DNA of 56,371 nt. Origin: Caldilineaceae bacterium. Lineage in GTDB: Bacteria > Chloroflexota > Anaerolineae > Caldilineales > Caldilineaceae. A model generated the notes under the pieces. That model did no database searches, was not told the DNA's origin, and was given only the letters and a program-made list of their open reading frames with translations. A program made the translations under genes and the position numbers. The stretch lies in NCBI GenBank assembly GCA_022821585.1, contig JAJEDI010000038.1:1-56371 (forward strand). Direction: 5' to 3'. Positions 1-8,213 of the stretch are shown in pieces; positions within the stretch are counted from its first letter, which is position 1; each line of letters begins with the position of its first letter.

Positions 1-30
1 GGCGTGGCTTGTTGTTGGCGCGGGGGCGTG

Positions 31-113
31 GCGGGGGCGGAGCCCCCGCACAAGGGAGGGCCGAATAGGCCCGACCGCCCAAATGCAGAGGTCGGTGGAC
101 AGAGACGGCGCTT
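31..113. repeat. Palindromic dispersed repeat, copy 1
   Basis: This G+C-rich intergenic element begins with an 8-bp hairpin (gcgggggc, 3-base loop, gcccccgc, 31-49). A second short hairpin follows, gggcc-gaata-ggccc, and the element ends with the tail agagacggcgctt (101-113). Positions 48-81 are identical over 34 bases to 6890-6923, and the tail recurs at 6952-6964. It lies 73 bases before the malic enzyme start. It resembles REP/BIME-type elements in structure, but I do not recognise a named family. Confidence 0.75.
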
Positions 114-186
114 CATGTGTGCGTATCCAACTCACATCGCATACAATGAAGGGAGCCAGTCTGACAAGAACACGCGGAGTAGCCCG

Positions 187-2457
187 ATGACGCTGACAAA
201 ACAGGACGCACTTGACTATCATGCCAATGGCCGGCCAGGGAAGCTGAAGATCACGCCGACCAAGCCGATGGAGACGCAACTGGACCTTTCGCTGGCCTAC
301 TCTCCTGGCGTGGCTCATCCGGTGCTTGAGATTGCGAACAGGCCGGAGGACGCTTTTGACTATACGTCGAGGGGAAACCTCGTGGCGGTAATCAGTAATG
401 GTACGGCCATCCTCGGGCTAGGCAACCGCGGCGCGCTCGCATCGAAGCCGGTCATGGAAGGAAAGGCGGTGCTTTTCAAGCGCTTCGCGGACGTGGACGT
501 CTTCGACATTGAGGTGGATACAGAGGATGCAGCCGAAATGGTGCGTTTTTGCGAACTGATCGCGCCGACTTTCGGTGGAATCAACCTCGAGGATATAAAG
601 GCGCCGGAGTGTTTCCTGATCGAGCAGACCTTGCAAGCGCGGTTGGACATTCCAGTCTTTCATGACGACCAGCACGGGACCGCCATCATCTCCGGCGCGG
701 GCTTGTTGAATGCGCTGGAGATCGCGGGGAAGCCGTTGGGCGAAGCCAGAATCGTCATCAACGGCGCCGGCGCCTCGGCCATCGCATGCGCGGACATTTA
801 CGTTGCGTTGGGCGCGGAGAAAAGCAATATCGTCATGTGCGACAGCCGCGGCGTCATCTATGATGGCCGCATGGAGAACATGAACGAGTGGAAAGAGGAG
901 TACGCCAGCGACACTGACGCACGCACGCTTGGTGAAGCCATGGTCGGGGCCGACGTGTTGATCGGCCTCTCGGTGGCCGGTGCAGTCTCGTCGGAAATGG
1001 TGCGCTCGATGGCGGGAAACCCGATTGTATTTGCGATGGCAAATCCGGACCCGGAGATTCCCTACCCTGACGCCATTGCCTCGCGCAGCGATACGGTCAT
1101 CATGGGGACGGGGCGCAGCGACTTTCCCAACCAGGTCAACAACGTACTCGGCTTCCCATTCATTTTCCGGGGTGCACTGGACGTGCGGGCGAAGGCGATC
1201 AATATGGAGATGAAGCTGGCCGCGGCGCGGGCGCTGGCCGACCTGGCGAAGGAGGACGTGCCCGACAGCGTGATGAAGGCGTACGGGCTGGACGTTCTCC
1301 AGTTCGGGCCGGAATATATCATCCCCAAGCCGCTGGACAGCCGCGTGCTGATGTGGGTGGCGCCGGCGGTGGCGAAGGCGGCGATGGAGACCGGCGTGGC
1401 GCGCCGCGATATCGATCTGGATGCCTATCTGGACGAGCTGGCGTTGCGTATAGGCAAAGGTGTGCAGGTCATGCGTACGCAGCAGAGCAAGGCCAGACAG
1501 AATCCGAAACGGGTCGTATTTGGAGAAGGCGAGCACCCGAAGATCGTGCGGGCGGCGTATGCGGTCGAGTCGGAAGGCATTGGCACGCCGGTCCTGCTTG
1601 GCAATCCCGAAGTAATCCGTATTCGCTGCGAGGAGCTGGGGCTGGACTACCGGCCGACGGTGATCAATCCAAACCAGGACCCCAAGTATCGAGACTACGC
1701 GGCCGCTTTTTACCATGAACGCCAGCGCAAGGGCGTAACGTTGGCCAGGGCAAACGAGCTGATGCGCCAGTCTAACTTTTTTGGGCCGGCTATGGTGCTG
1801 AACGGAGACGCCGGGGCCTTTATTTCCGGATTGACATACAACTATCCTGACGTGTTACGGCCTGCGCTTCAGATTGTGGGGACGGCGCCAGAGCGCGGCG
1901 TTCTCAGCGGCGTCTACCTGATGATCGTGCGCGATCGAATCTACTTTTTCAGCGACGCGACGGTGAATATCGATCCGGATGCCGAAACGCTGGCGGCGAT
2001 CGCGATCAATGCGGCCGAGGTAGCGCGGCAGTTCGACGTCGAGCCGAGGGTGGCGATGCTGAGTTTTTCCAATTTCGGCAGCACGCGTCATCCTCAGGTC
2101 GACAAGGTTCAGCGTGCGACCGAACTGGTCAAGGCGCAGGAGCCGGGCCTGCAGATCGACGGTGAAATGCAGGCGGACGTGGCGGTTGTGCCGGACCTGA
2201 TGCGCCGCCACTATCCGTTCAGTGCAATTGAGGATGCGAACGTGCTGGTTTTCCCGGAACTGGCTTCGGCCAATACGGCTTACAAACTGCTGCACCGTCT
2301 GGGCGGCGCCGAGGCGATCGGGCCGATTCTGGTGGGGATGGGAAAGCCGATCCATGTTCTGGAGACCGGCGCTGAGGTGGTGGACATCGTAAACGTCGCC
2401 ATTCTGGCGGTTGTTGATGCCCAGTTCCAGGAAGATGGGGACCGGAGCGGGAGCTAG
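187..2457 (+). CDS. maeB: NADP-dependent malic enzyme with C-terminal phosphotransacetylase-like domain
   Basis: The enzyme would oxidatively decarboxylate malate to pyruvate in the cytosol, linking the TCA cycle to pyruvate. The 756-aa length matches MaeB-type fusions of about 760 aa. The malic N-terminal domain has the [10 protein letters not shown] motif with the catalytic-type Tyr38 and [13 protein letters not shown] with Lys93. The [20 protein letters not shown] segment leads into the dinucleotide-binding domain (GAGASA). From about residue 430 ([17 protein letters not shown]) a phosphotransacetylase-like domain follows; in characterised MaeB proteins it is regulatory rather than catalytic. 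The frame stays open upstream to position 4, but that stretch is repeat DNA, so I chose ATG 187, which has a GGAG nine bases upstream and a family-typical N terminus. Confidence 0.95.
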   Translation: MTLTKQDALDYHANGRPGKLKITPTKPMETQLDLSLAYSPGVAHPVLEIANRPEDAFDYTSRGNLVAVISNGTAILGLGNRGALASKPVMEGKAVLFKRFADVDVFDIEVDTEDAAEMVRFCELIAPTFGGINLEDIKAPECFLIEQTLQARLDIPVFHDDQHGTAIISGAGLLNALEIAGKPLGEARIVINGAGASAIACADIYVALGAEKSNIVMCDSRGVIYDGRMENMNEWKEEYASDTDARTLGEAMVGADVLIGLSVAGAVSSEMVRSMAGNPIVFAMANPDPEIPYPDAIASRSDTVIMGTGRSDFPNQVNNVLGFPFIFRGALDVRAKAINMEMKLAAARALADLAKEDVPDSVMKAYGLDVLQFGPEYIIPKPLDSRVLMWVAPAVAKAAMETGVARRDIDLDAYLDELALRIGKGVQVMRTQQSKARQNPKRVVFGEGEHPKIVRAAYAVESEGIGTPVLLGNPEVIRIRCEELGLDYRPTVINPNQDPKYRDYAAAFYHERQRKGVTLARANELMRQSNFFGPAMVLNGDAGAFISGLTYNYPDVLRPALQIVGTAPERGVLSGVYLMIVRDRIYFFSDATVNIDPDAETLAAIAINAAEVARQFDVEPRVAMLSFSNFGSTRHPQVDKVQRATELVKAQEPGLQIDGEMQADVAVVPDLMRRHYPFSAIEDANVLVFPELASANTAYKLLHRLGGAEAIGPILVGMGKPIHVLETGAEVVDIVNVAILAVVDAQFQEDGDRSGS

Positions 2458-2496
2458 AGAGGGTTGCAAACTCGAGCAGGTTCCCGCCCCTGGTTC

Positions 2497-2829
2497 TCAG
2501 AGATTCCAATCCTTATCGCAATTGGAAACTGTATATGTGACTCCCTCGGCCGCCGCTTCCACCTGAGGCCAAACTTCCTGGTGGATGTCGCGGGCTACCC
2601 ACTCCTGGCGTAACGCTTCGCTCTCCCAGAATGAGATTACTTCGTGGGAAAAGGGGGGTCGAACCGCCCCCATGGCTTCGAGTTCCTCTTGCGGAAAGGG
2701 TGTCATCAACGAGGCGCTGACAAAGCCCGGTTGCTGACGCATTGCCTCCATCCAGACGTCGACAATTATTCTTTCAAGTTCGGCATCGTTGCCGTCTTTG
2801 GCGTTGAAATATACGTCGAGTGCGATCAT
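2497..2829 (-). CDS. ABM-type (antibiotic biosynthesis monooxygenase-like) small protein
   Basis: This 110-aa protein looks like a dimeric alpha/beta-barrel (ABM superfamily) protein. An opening strand MIALDVYFNAKDG is followed by a helix with acidic spacing, then PGFVSASLMTP and the HEVISFWES strand, which is the usual order in this fold. Members include heme-degrading enzymes, cofactor-free quinol monooxygenases and many proteins of unknown role, so no substrate can be assigned. AGGAGA lies nine bases before the ATG. The gene converges on maeB and is read in the same direction as the SMP-30 lactonase upstream, 169 bases away. Confidence 0.7.
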   Translation of the reverse strand: MIALDVYFNAKDGNDAELERIIVDVWMEAMRQQPGFVSASLMTPFPQEELEAMGAVRPPFSHEVISFWESEALRQEWVARDIHQEVWPQVEAAAEGVTYTVSNCDKDWNL

Positions 2830-2998
2830 TCCTTAGAATCTCCTGGAGCTATCTGACTTGGTTAAGGATCACAAATTCCAACCTAGCCCAGTAGCTTTAA
2901 TTCGTCAATTCCGAAGACCCACTGGTGCTGGCTGCCGGTATGTGGACGTCGTATGCAGGCACAATTGCTATCCGTCCTCCAGGCCCTCTTCCTGCCAG

Positions 2999-3886
2999 CT
3001 AGAAGGCGTGTCTACCCTCTACCTGGACTCGCACCCGGTAAAGGGAGGTACTGGCCGTTACGAAGAGGCTCTTCATGTCGTCATCGCCCCAACAGAAGTT
3101 TGCGCAGCCCTGAGGCATGTAGATCACGCCGAGGCAGGCGGCGTCAGGGCCAAAAACGTGGATGCCGCCCGGCCCTGTCACGTAAAGGTTGCCCTCGCTG
3201 TCGACCTTCATGCCATCGGGTACGCCGTCGCGGTCGCCTGTGACCTCGGCCCAGACGCGGCCGTTCTCGAGTGTACCCTCGCGGTTGACATCGAAAGCAC
3301 GAATGTGCGCGCGCATCGTGTCGTTGGCGAATAGCTGCGACTCGTCCAGTGAGAAACAGAGACCGTTGGGTTGGTCGAAGTCGTCGACGAGCAACGTCAG
3401 CTCGCGGCTGTCGGGATCGAGACGGTACACGCCTTGGAAGTCGAGCTGCTGCTCGCGCGGTAAGCCGTAGTAGTCCATGCGGCCGAAGCCCGGGTCCGTG
3501 AAGTAGATGGCCCCGTCGCTCTTGACGACAATGTCGTTGGGGCTGTTTAGCTCTTTGTCGCCGTGGTGCGTTGCCAGTACCGTTACTGAGCCGTCACTCT
3601 CCGTCCGTGTGACGCGACTGGTTGCGTGTTCGCAGGTTATGACTCGACCTTCGCCGTCGTAGGCATTGCCGTTGGCCATATTGGTGGGCTGTCGCCATGT
3701 TTCGATGCTACCGTCGGGCCGCCAGCGTCGCATGATTCTGCCGGGAATGTCGCTGAAGATGAGGTGGTTCTCAAGGTGGTTCCAGATAGGGCCTTCGGTG
3801 AATTCGAAGCCACCGGCGACTTCTTCGATGTCGACGTCATCGCCGACGACTGCGCGGAATCTCTCGTCGCGGATTTCTACGTTCAC
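2999..3886 (-). CDS. SMP-30/gluconolactonase family protein (first copy)
   Basis: A 295-aa six-bladed beta-propeller lactonase of the SMP-30/LRE family, which hydrolyses sugar-acid lactones with a bound divalent metal. The family's metal-site motifs are visible: FTEGPIW near the N terminus, NSPNDIVVKSDG in the middle, QPNGLCFS, and VPDGMKVDSEGNLYV. The start is GTG, with GGAGG six bases upstream. A second family member (12938-13918) shares the same motif order but differs widely elsewhere, so the two are paralogues rather than a recent duplication. The exact lactone is unknown; a role in sugar-acid catabolism is inferred from the family and from the cluster at 8,964-13,918. Confidence 0.88.
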   Translation of the reverse strand: MNVEIRDERFRAVVGDDVDIEEVAGGFEFTEGPIWNHLENHLIFSDIPGRIMRRWRPDGSIETWRQPTNMANGNAYDGEGRVITCEHATSRVTRTESDGSVTVLATHHGDKELNSPNDIVVKSDGAIYFTDPGFGRMDYYGLPREQQLDFQGVYRLDPDSRELTLLVDDFDQPNGLCFSLDESQLFANDTMRAHIRAFDVNREGTLENGRVWAEVTGDRDGVPDGMKVDSEGNLYVTGPGGIHVFGPDAACLGVIYMPQGCANFCWGDDDMKSLFVTASTSLYRVRVQVEGRHAF

Positions 3887-3943
3887 TGGGTCCTCCGAGA
3901 GTGTTGTTCGGGCGGGAGCAATACAGTGTATATGTTGCCTAAC

Positions 3944-4525
3944 TCAAACGATGCCATAGTTCTGCATAAAGTATCCGAAAGACGAATTCTTTGTGCGCGC
4001 CGTCTCGTAATCGAAGACCTTCAGGATTTCCAACATGAACTCTATTCTTGCTGTGAATCTGGTTGGCATCAGATTTAGAAACTGTTCCTTTGCAATGTGG
4101 TTTGTGCTGTCAACTGGTGATGCCAGTCCTATCCTCTTGCATTCTTCGTCACTGAGGCCGGCGAGGTACCAACTTTCTATTTCTCTGCAAACTATGAGAA
4201 TTCGAGTGGAAGAGCGAAATTGAGATAAACCCCCTATTCCCGAGGACAGACCCCGGAAACTGTTCTGCAGGCGTTCTTTCCTGTCAGTTACACAGGGAGA
4301 TTCGTCCAAGTCTGCCACGATGACAAGATCAACCGCGCCATTAGCCTGCATTACTCTGACACTATTCAGGAAATTGTTTACCTTGGCCTTCGTTTTCTGG
4401 CTATATTGCCAAAGTTGAACGAAGTCATATACATTCTCAAACATCGGCCGGGCGACGCTCTCGAAAAACCTCTCATCATCGCCTCCCTCAACGAGAACAA
4501 ATAACCTTCGATCGTTCAAAGTCAT
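3944..4525 (-). CDS. TOPRIM-fold protein (DUF4276/DUF4435/RloB-like), partner of the upstream ATPase
   Basis: This 193-aa protein carries a TOPRIM-like signature. FVLVEGGDDERFF supplies the catalytic-type Glu13, and IVADLDESP supplies the DxD pair Asp72 and Asp74. A later CREIESWYLAGL motif resembles the conserved E-x-E/W region of DUF4276 and RloB-type proteins. Its ATG overlaps the TGA of the ATPase gene by four bases (ATGA, 4522-4525), so the two are probably translated together. ATPase plus TOPRIM pairs are a recurring design in phage defence (OLD, Gabija, PARIS, AbiL), where the TOPRIM part is the nuclease effector. I cannot say which family this is. Low GC (24 of 60 bases at 4381-4440) suggests transfer. 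Confidence 0.72.
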   Translation of the reverse strand: MTLNDRRLFVLVEGGDDERFFESVARPMFENVYDFVQLWQYSQKTKAKVNNFLNSVRVMQANGAVDLVIVADLDESPCVTDRKERLQNSFRGLSSGIGGLSQFRSSTRILIVCREIESWYLAGLSDEECKRIGLASPVDSTNHIAKEQFLNLMPTRFTARIEFMLEILKVFDYETARTKNSSFGYFMQNYGIV

Positions 4526-5787
4526 ACACCAAGGAGATTGTCAACAAAGAGCTCCTCAACACCCAAGTCATTTTCCAGGAAAGTCCTGACAAACTGGCTG
4601 TTGGCAGGCTTTACTATTCTGCTGAAGCCGCTCTTGTCGCGGCTGACCAAAAGCACATTTTCAATATCAGTGTACCTAACGACTTCCGGATTGTGCGTGG
4701 TCAGAAGGATCTGTCTCTTGTCCGATGCCTCTTTGAACATTTCCATCAGCCCTGAAATCAATTTGGGGTGCAGATGTCTCTCCGGCTCTTCGAAAATGGC
4801 AAACCGTTTCTGCTTCTGAAAATAGAGTGCGACGACTAAAGCAATAATATTCACCGTTCCGTCAGATATCAGGAATGCTGGCAATTCATGACCATCATCG
4901 AAAGATTCCTGCACCTTTATAGAGACAAATCTGTCAGCCAGTTGTTCAATCTTCAGATTCTCAAGGTAAGGAAGGTTGTACTGGCACAGATTGCGGATGC
5001 TCCGCCTAGTGTCTTCATCGCTGAGCAGGTTCTTAAGTACGACGGCCAGGTTACCACCATCTGTCTCCAGCTCTGAGCGCCCGGCGACAGTGATAATCCC
5101 TTTGGCTTTCTTCGGATCAAAATCGTAGATACCAATTTCCTTGAACCAGTTAACAAAGGTACCTGCAAAAAGGAAAAGAATGGGCGTTTCAAACAGCAGA
5201 GTTCGCTCCGCGATTTGCTCGCCTCCAAATGAAGACAGATGCTCCATGTTCGGTACCGTGGAGTTGACAATTAGCTTGCCCGCAGAGTTTTCGGCAACCG
5301 TCTTGGCATATTCGCAGCCGTCTTTTCGAGAAGAAGTGCGTGCCCCAAGTTCATGGTACAAAGTCATTCTATCTCGTTCGACGAAATATCCACTTCCATT
5401 TCCATGAAACCTCAACGAGAATTCGTAGTCTAGCGATACAATCTCTTGAGGCGTGCGAATCGAAATAGGGCGAACTGGCTTGGCATCAGTTCGTTTGCCT
5501 ACATCAACGCTTCTGTCCACCATGTGAGATTTATCTTGAATCGTCACTTGGAAAGATAGAGGCTCACTACTAGCTGATCCGAAGTGGCGCAGATAGTCCA
5601 CGCCCCCTTGCAACGAAATGGCGTCTTCCAGTCCGTGCGTAGCGATGTCGCTAAGAAACTTGAAGGCCTGGACGAAGTTTGACTTTCCCGAAGCATTCGC
5701 GCCCACCAGCAGGTTGAAGTCGTTCAGTTCAACCGTTTCGTCAGCGAAACTCTTAAAGTTGGCGATTCTGATCTTGGAGATAGTCAT
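4522..5787 (-). CDS. ABC/SMC-like AAA_15/AAA_21 ATPase of a two-gene cassette
   Basis: This 421-aa ATPase has an ABC-like head. Residues 1-37 (RIANFKSF, then GANASGKSN) give the Walker A loop. FLISDGTVN resembles the family signature. AIFEEPERHLHP carries Walker B with the catalytic Glu and the D-loop-like HLHP. LLTTHNPEVV provides the switch histidine. There is no long SMC coiled coil, so it fits the compact AAA_15/AAA_21 group found in OLD-like, PARIS-like and AbiL-like systems. It is first in a two-gene operon, with the TOPRIM protein translationally coupled to its stop. Its GC (24/60 at 4801-4860) is well below flanking genes. A role in sensing invasion is inferred, not shown. Confidence 0.85.
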   Translation of the reverse strand: MTISKIRIANFKSFADETVELNDFNLLVGANASGKSNFVQAFKFLSDIATHGLEDAISLQGGVDYLRHFGSASSEPLSFQVTIQDKSHMVDRSVDVGKRTDAKPVRPISIRTPQEIVSLDYEFSLRFHGNGSGYFVERDRMTLYHELGARTSSRKDGCEYAKTVAENSAGKLIVNSTVPNMEHLSSFGGEQIAERTLLFETPILFLFAGTFVNWFKEIGIYDFDPKKAKGIITVAGRSELETDGGNLAVVLKNLLSDEDTRRSIRNLCQYNLPYLENLKIEQLADRFVSIKVQESFDDGHELPAFLISDGTVNIIALVVALYFQKQKRFAIFEEPERHLHPKLISGLMEMFKEASDKRQILLTTHNPEVVRYTDIENVLLVSRDKSGFSRIVKPANSQFVRTFLENDLGVEELFVDNLLGV

Positions 5788-6116
5788 AGCGTTTGTCCTG
5801 CATAAAGGGACGATTCCTTTGGACGGGACTCAAGCAAGGCCACTTCGCAAGCGCACGCTTCCTTTTGGTTCATCTTATCAAATCAAGTGTTCGTAGCATG
5901 TTTCTTTTCACTGAGCAAGAAATGCCTTCGGGGGAAATATGAAACTGAGTAGCCAGGTCCTTTGTGTCGGCGAGGCCTCCTCTTTCTAGAATCCAATTGT
6001 CAGTTCTTGAGTACTTGCGGCTCCATGTTGGCTTTTCGCGGCGGCCAGCAACAGGGTGCTTATCGTTTTCGTTTGACTCCGTCTTCGGCAAGAAAGCAGG
6101 AAAACTGACAATCTTC
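5788..6116. other. Gap upstream of the ATPase cassette, possible decayed gene
   Basis: This 329-base stretch holds one short minus-strand open frame (5870-6091, listed separately) and otherwise nothing I can name. Its composition is like that of the ATPase cassette. It probably contains the cassette promoter, but I see no convincing -35/-10 pair. Confidence 0.4.
5870..6091 (-). CDS. Uncharacterised small frame with a helix-turn-helix-like tail
   Basis: A 73-aa open frame directly downstream of the antitoxin-like gene. Its C-terminal part (KDLATQFHISPEGISCSVKR) has the spacing of a short helix-turn-helix, and also resembles the end of HicA/YcfA-type toxins. The N-terminal half matches nothing I know. 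It may be a real small gene, a decayed toxin, or chance. Confidence 0.2.
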   Translation of the reverse strand: MPKTESNENDKHPVAGRREKPTWSRKYSRTDNWILERGGLADTKDLATQFHISPEGISCSVKRNMLRTLDLIR

Positions 6117-6356
6117 TCAAGTAACTAGACAAGCCAGGATCACTTGCTCCCCAGAGTTCCTTGCTGTTCCGCGGCGCAGCCTGATAGCCCTCGCTACACC
6201 AGTATCTTCGAAGTGGCAGCATACAGCGTCCTTCACCAATTCCTCCAGGTCCTCCCAATCCTCTCCCTGGGTGAAGATACTATGACCGAGTGCTTTGGCA
6301 TCGTATCCACCTTCAATCGCTTCGGTTACTATAAAGATGATTTCGGACTTGCTCAT
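6117..6356 (-). CDS. Small HicB/antitoxin-like protein
   Basis: This 79-aa protein reads EIIFIVTEAIEGGYDAKALG, then SIFTQGEDWEDLEELVKDAV, then CHF, and ends near EQVILA. That order is typical of a widespread family of short HicB-like proteins, often mislabelled as 2-oxoisovalerate dehydrogenase, that usually sit next to a HicA/YcfA-like toxin. The part before the last strand is a few residues longer than usual (RRGTARNSG). No convincing toxin follows; the next frame (5870-6091) only resembles the tail of one. It lies next to the ATPase/TOPRIM cassette on the same strand, as toxin-antitoxin genes often do in defence regions. Confidence 0.5.
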   Translation of the reverse strand: MSKSEIIFIVTEAIEGGYDAKALGHSIFTQGEDWEDLEELVKDAVCCHFEDTGVARAIRLRRGTARNSGEQVILACLVT

Positions 6357-6512
6357 ACTGAGTTCTTCGATTTCGTATCACACCTTGCTTGGGAGCCGGC
6401 AGAGAAAAACCAGATGACTTCCCTTGCCATGCCGGGCCCGCCGTCACCCTTTTCATGCGCCCTAATACACGGCTACGCCACGAAGTAGAACACCAATTCA
6501 GCAAGTATTTCG

Positions 6513-6593
6513 CCCGTTCAGTTTCTAATGAGCTAGTCAGCACAGTATAACATGTGTTCTGAACGGGACTGCAAACAACAGAATCTGAACGGG
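6513..6593. repeat. Three CTGAACGGG copies, first two inverted
   Basis: CCCGTTCAG at 6513-6521 and CTGAACGGG at 6559-6567 form a perfect 9-bp inverted repeat around a 37-base spacer. A third copy in the second orientation lies at 6585-6593. The group lies 157 bases upstream of the antitoxin-like gene start. It could be an operator set or the remnant end of a mobile element. Confidence 0.55.
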
Positions 6594-6736
6594 GGCATCC
6601 CAGAATTGGGGTGGGAACAGTCTGGCGGGGAATCCGTGACAGCGGTGGCTGGAACTGTTTATCGTTTTAGGGCGAGACGCAGTGCAGGCGCCAGGTCTGG
6701 CCGTACGGTGGAGTTCGTGAGTTGCGGAGGGTGCGA

Positions 6737-6764
6737 GGGCAGGCACAAGGCCGGCACCTACGGG
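6737..6764. repeat. Degenerate palindromic unit
   Basis: The segment reads gagggcaggcacaaggccgg and continues caccta; ggcaggc and gccggca pair imperfectly around acaag. It looks like a decayed copy of a short intergenic palindrome, and only this copy was noticed in the window. Confidence 0.35.
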
Positions 6765-6872
6765 GATCTGATGGCACTGGCGGGACGTGGTCTGGCTGGA
6801 CACTTTCGATTAGGCACCTGTCACCAATATCGACACCCGGTCGACCAGGCATGTTGCAGGACGGGGGGGGTT

Positions 6873-6964
6873 GCGGGGGCGGAGCCCCGGCACAAGGGAG
6901 GGCCGAATAGGCCCGACCGCCCAGAACTGCAGTGGTTAGTGGTCAGTGGTCAGAGACGGCGCTT
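6873..6964. repeat. Palindromic dispersed repeat, copy 2
   Basis: Same element as 31-113: identical for 34 bases at 6890-6923 and again in the tail agagacggcgctt (6952-6964). The first hairpin has a changed base (ggagccccgg). Between core and tail this copy carries three tandem AGTGGTY heptamers (6931-6951) that copy 1 lacks. It lies 260 bases before the E1-beta gene, in the same orientation relative to the downstream gene as copy 1. Confidence 0.75.
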
Positions 6965-7224
6965 ATTCTGGGGGAAACTGGATTGGGAACTGACCATGGC
7001 TTGCGTGCCTCCAGAGGTATATGAAAGTTCACCCCCATTTTGGGATGCACCCATATGAACCTGTCCCAATATCAGTCCCATTTCCGGCCCCACACCAGAG
7101 CGGCCTTCACACTATTTGAACCTTCTGCCGCGCCGACATAGCGCGCTTATGATAAAATACGTGAAACCATTCCACATTCAGCCGCGGTAACGACGCCAGA
7201 GCGGCGGGCAAGAGAACGATAGAG

Positions 7225-8211
7225 ATGAACAGCACTGAGGATATGACCTACATTGCGGCGATCACAGATGCGCTGGATGTGGAGATGGCGCGCGACCCAG
7301 AAGTGATCATTTTCGGCGAAGACGTGGCCGGCCCTTTCGGCGGCGCCTTCAAAGTAACTAAGCCGCTAACGGAGAAATATCCGCCCGAGCGCATTTTCAA
7401 CACGCCGATGTGCGAGAACGCATTCATCAGCATGGGTACTGGCATGGCGCTGATGGGGATGCGGCCGGTGATTGAGATGCAGTTTGCCGACTTCATTTCC
7501 AGCGGTTTCGACAGCATCGTTCAGTTTGCCGCCACCAATCATTATCGCTGGGGGGCGCCGGTGCCATGGGTGATCAGGGCGCCGAGTGACGGTGGGCTGC
7601 GTTCAGGCCCCTTCCACAGTCAGAACCCGGAGGCGTGGTTTACACACTCACCCGGTCTCAAGGTCGTGGCGCCGGCGACCCCGGCAGATGCCAAGGGTCT
7701 GCTGGTCGCAGCGATACGCGACAATAACCCGGTCATATACATGGAGAGCAAAATCCTTTACAGATCGGAGCGGGGGCCCGTACCGGAAGGCGACTACATG
7801 GTTCCGATTGGTGAGGTCCACGTGGCGCGGGAGGGCTCGGATCTGTCGATCATCACGTATGGCGCTCAAGTGCGGGAAGCCCACTTAGCGGCTTCCCAGC
7901 TAGTCGAGGAGGGTGTTGACGCTGAAATCCTCGACCTGCGCACGCTCAAGCCACTGGACACCAAAGCAATCCTCGAGAGTGCGCGAAAGACCGGCAAGGT
8001 TCTTATCGTCCACAGCGCCACAGGGAACACCGGAGTCGGCGCGGAGGTGGCAGCGCTTATCGCTCAAGAGGCCTTTGAGTGGCTTGACGCACCGATTCAG
8101 CGACTGACGGGTCTGGATGTGCCTGTACCATTCAGCCCGACGTTGGAGGACGCGTACCGGCCCAGTGCACAGAAGATCTACGCAAGCGCGATGGAGTTGG
8201 CGGCGTTCTGA
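7225..8211 (+). CDS. pdhB: 2-oxoacid (pyruvate-type) dehydrogenase E1 component, beta subunit
   Basis: This 328-aa protein is a full-length E1-beta subunit. It has the family opening (TYIAAITDALDVEMARDP, then FGEDV), the thiamine-diphosphate contact region TPMCENAFISMGTGMAL, RAPSDGG, HSPGLKVVAPATPADAKGLL, and the C-terminal transketolase domain with DLRTLKPLD. E1-beta pairs with an alpha subunit to decarboxylate a 2-oxoacid and pass the acyl group to E2. No alpha, E2 or E3 gene is in the window, so the substrate (pyruvate, branched-chain 2-oxoacid or acetoin) is undetermined. It is followed after two bases by the Nudix gene, so the two are likely co-transcribed. Confidence 0.9.
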   Translation: MNSTEDMTYIAAITDALDVEMARDPEVIIFGEDVAGPFGGAFKVTKPLTEKYPPERIFNTPMCENAFISMGTGMALMGMRPVIEMQFADFISSGFDSIVQFAATNHYRWGAPVPWVIRAPSDGGLRSGPFHSQNPEAWFTHSPGLKVVAPATPADAKGLLVAAIRDNNPVIYMESKILYRSERGPVPEGDYMVPIGEVHVAREGSDLSIITYGAQVREAHLAASQLVEEGVDAEILDLRTLKPLDTKAILESARKTGKVLIVHSATGNTGVGAEVAALIAQEAFEWLDAPIQRLTGLDVPVPFSPTLEDAYRPSAQKIYASAMELAAF

Positions 8212-8213
8212 AC

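Larger units (their letters stand above)
6357..7224. other. Repeat-rich intergenic region
   Basis: This is 868 bases with no gene I accept. It holds three copies of CTGAACGGG (6513-6521 inverted, 6559-6567, 6585-6593), a degenerate palindrome at 6737-6764, palindromic repeat copy 2 (6873-6964), and an inverted repeat TTGGGA/TCCCAA at 7040-7069. Two overlapping -10-like hexamers, TATGAT (7148) and TAAAAT (7153), precede the E1-beta gene but lack a good -35. An open frame at 6552-7058 runs straight through the repeats and is rejected. Confidence 0.6.

Noticed and set aside
4..186. N-terminal extension of the malic enzyme
   Set aside because: The extension is repeat DNA translated in frame; family proteins begin near ATG 187.
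418..1716. Long minus-strand frame of 432 aa inside maeB
   Set aside because: It is antisense to a certain gene and has no family resemblance; high-GC genes often leave such frames open.
3944..5787. Calling the ATPase/TOPRIM pair PARIS (AriAB)
   Set aside because: The design is alike, but I cannot show that the TOPRIM protein belongs to DUF4435 rather than DUF4276 or RloB.
6552..7058. Plus-strand frame of 168 aa
   Set aside because: It crosses three repeat types and has no recognisable domain.
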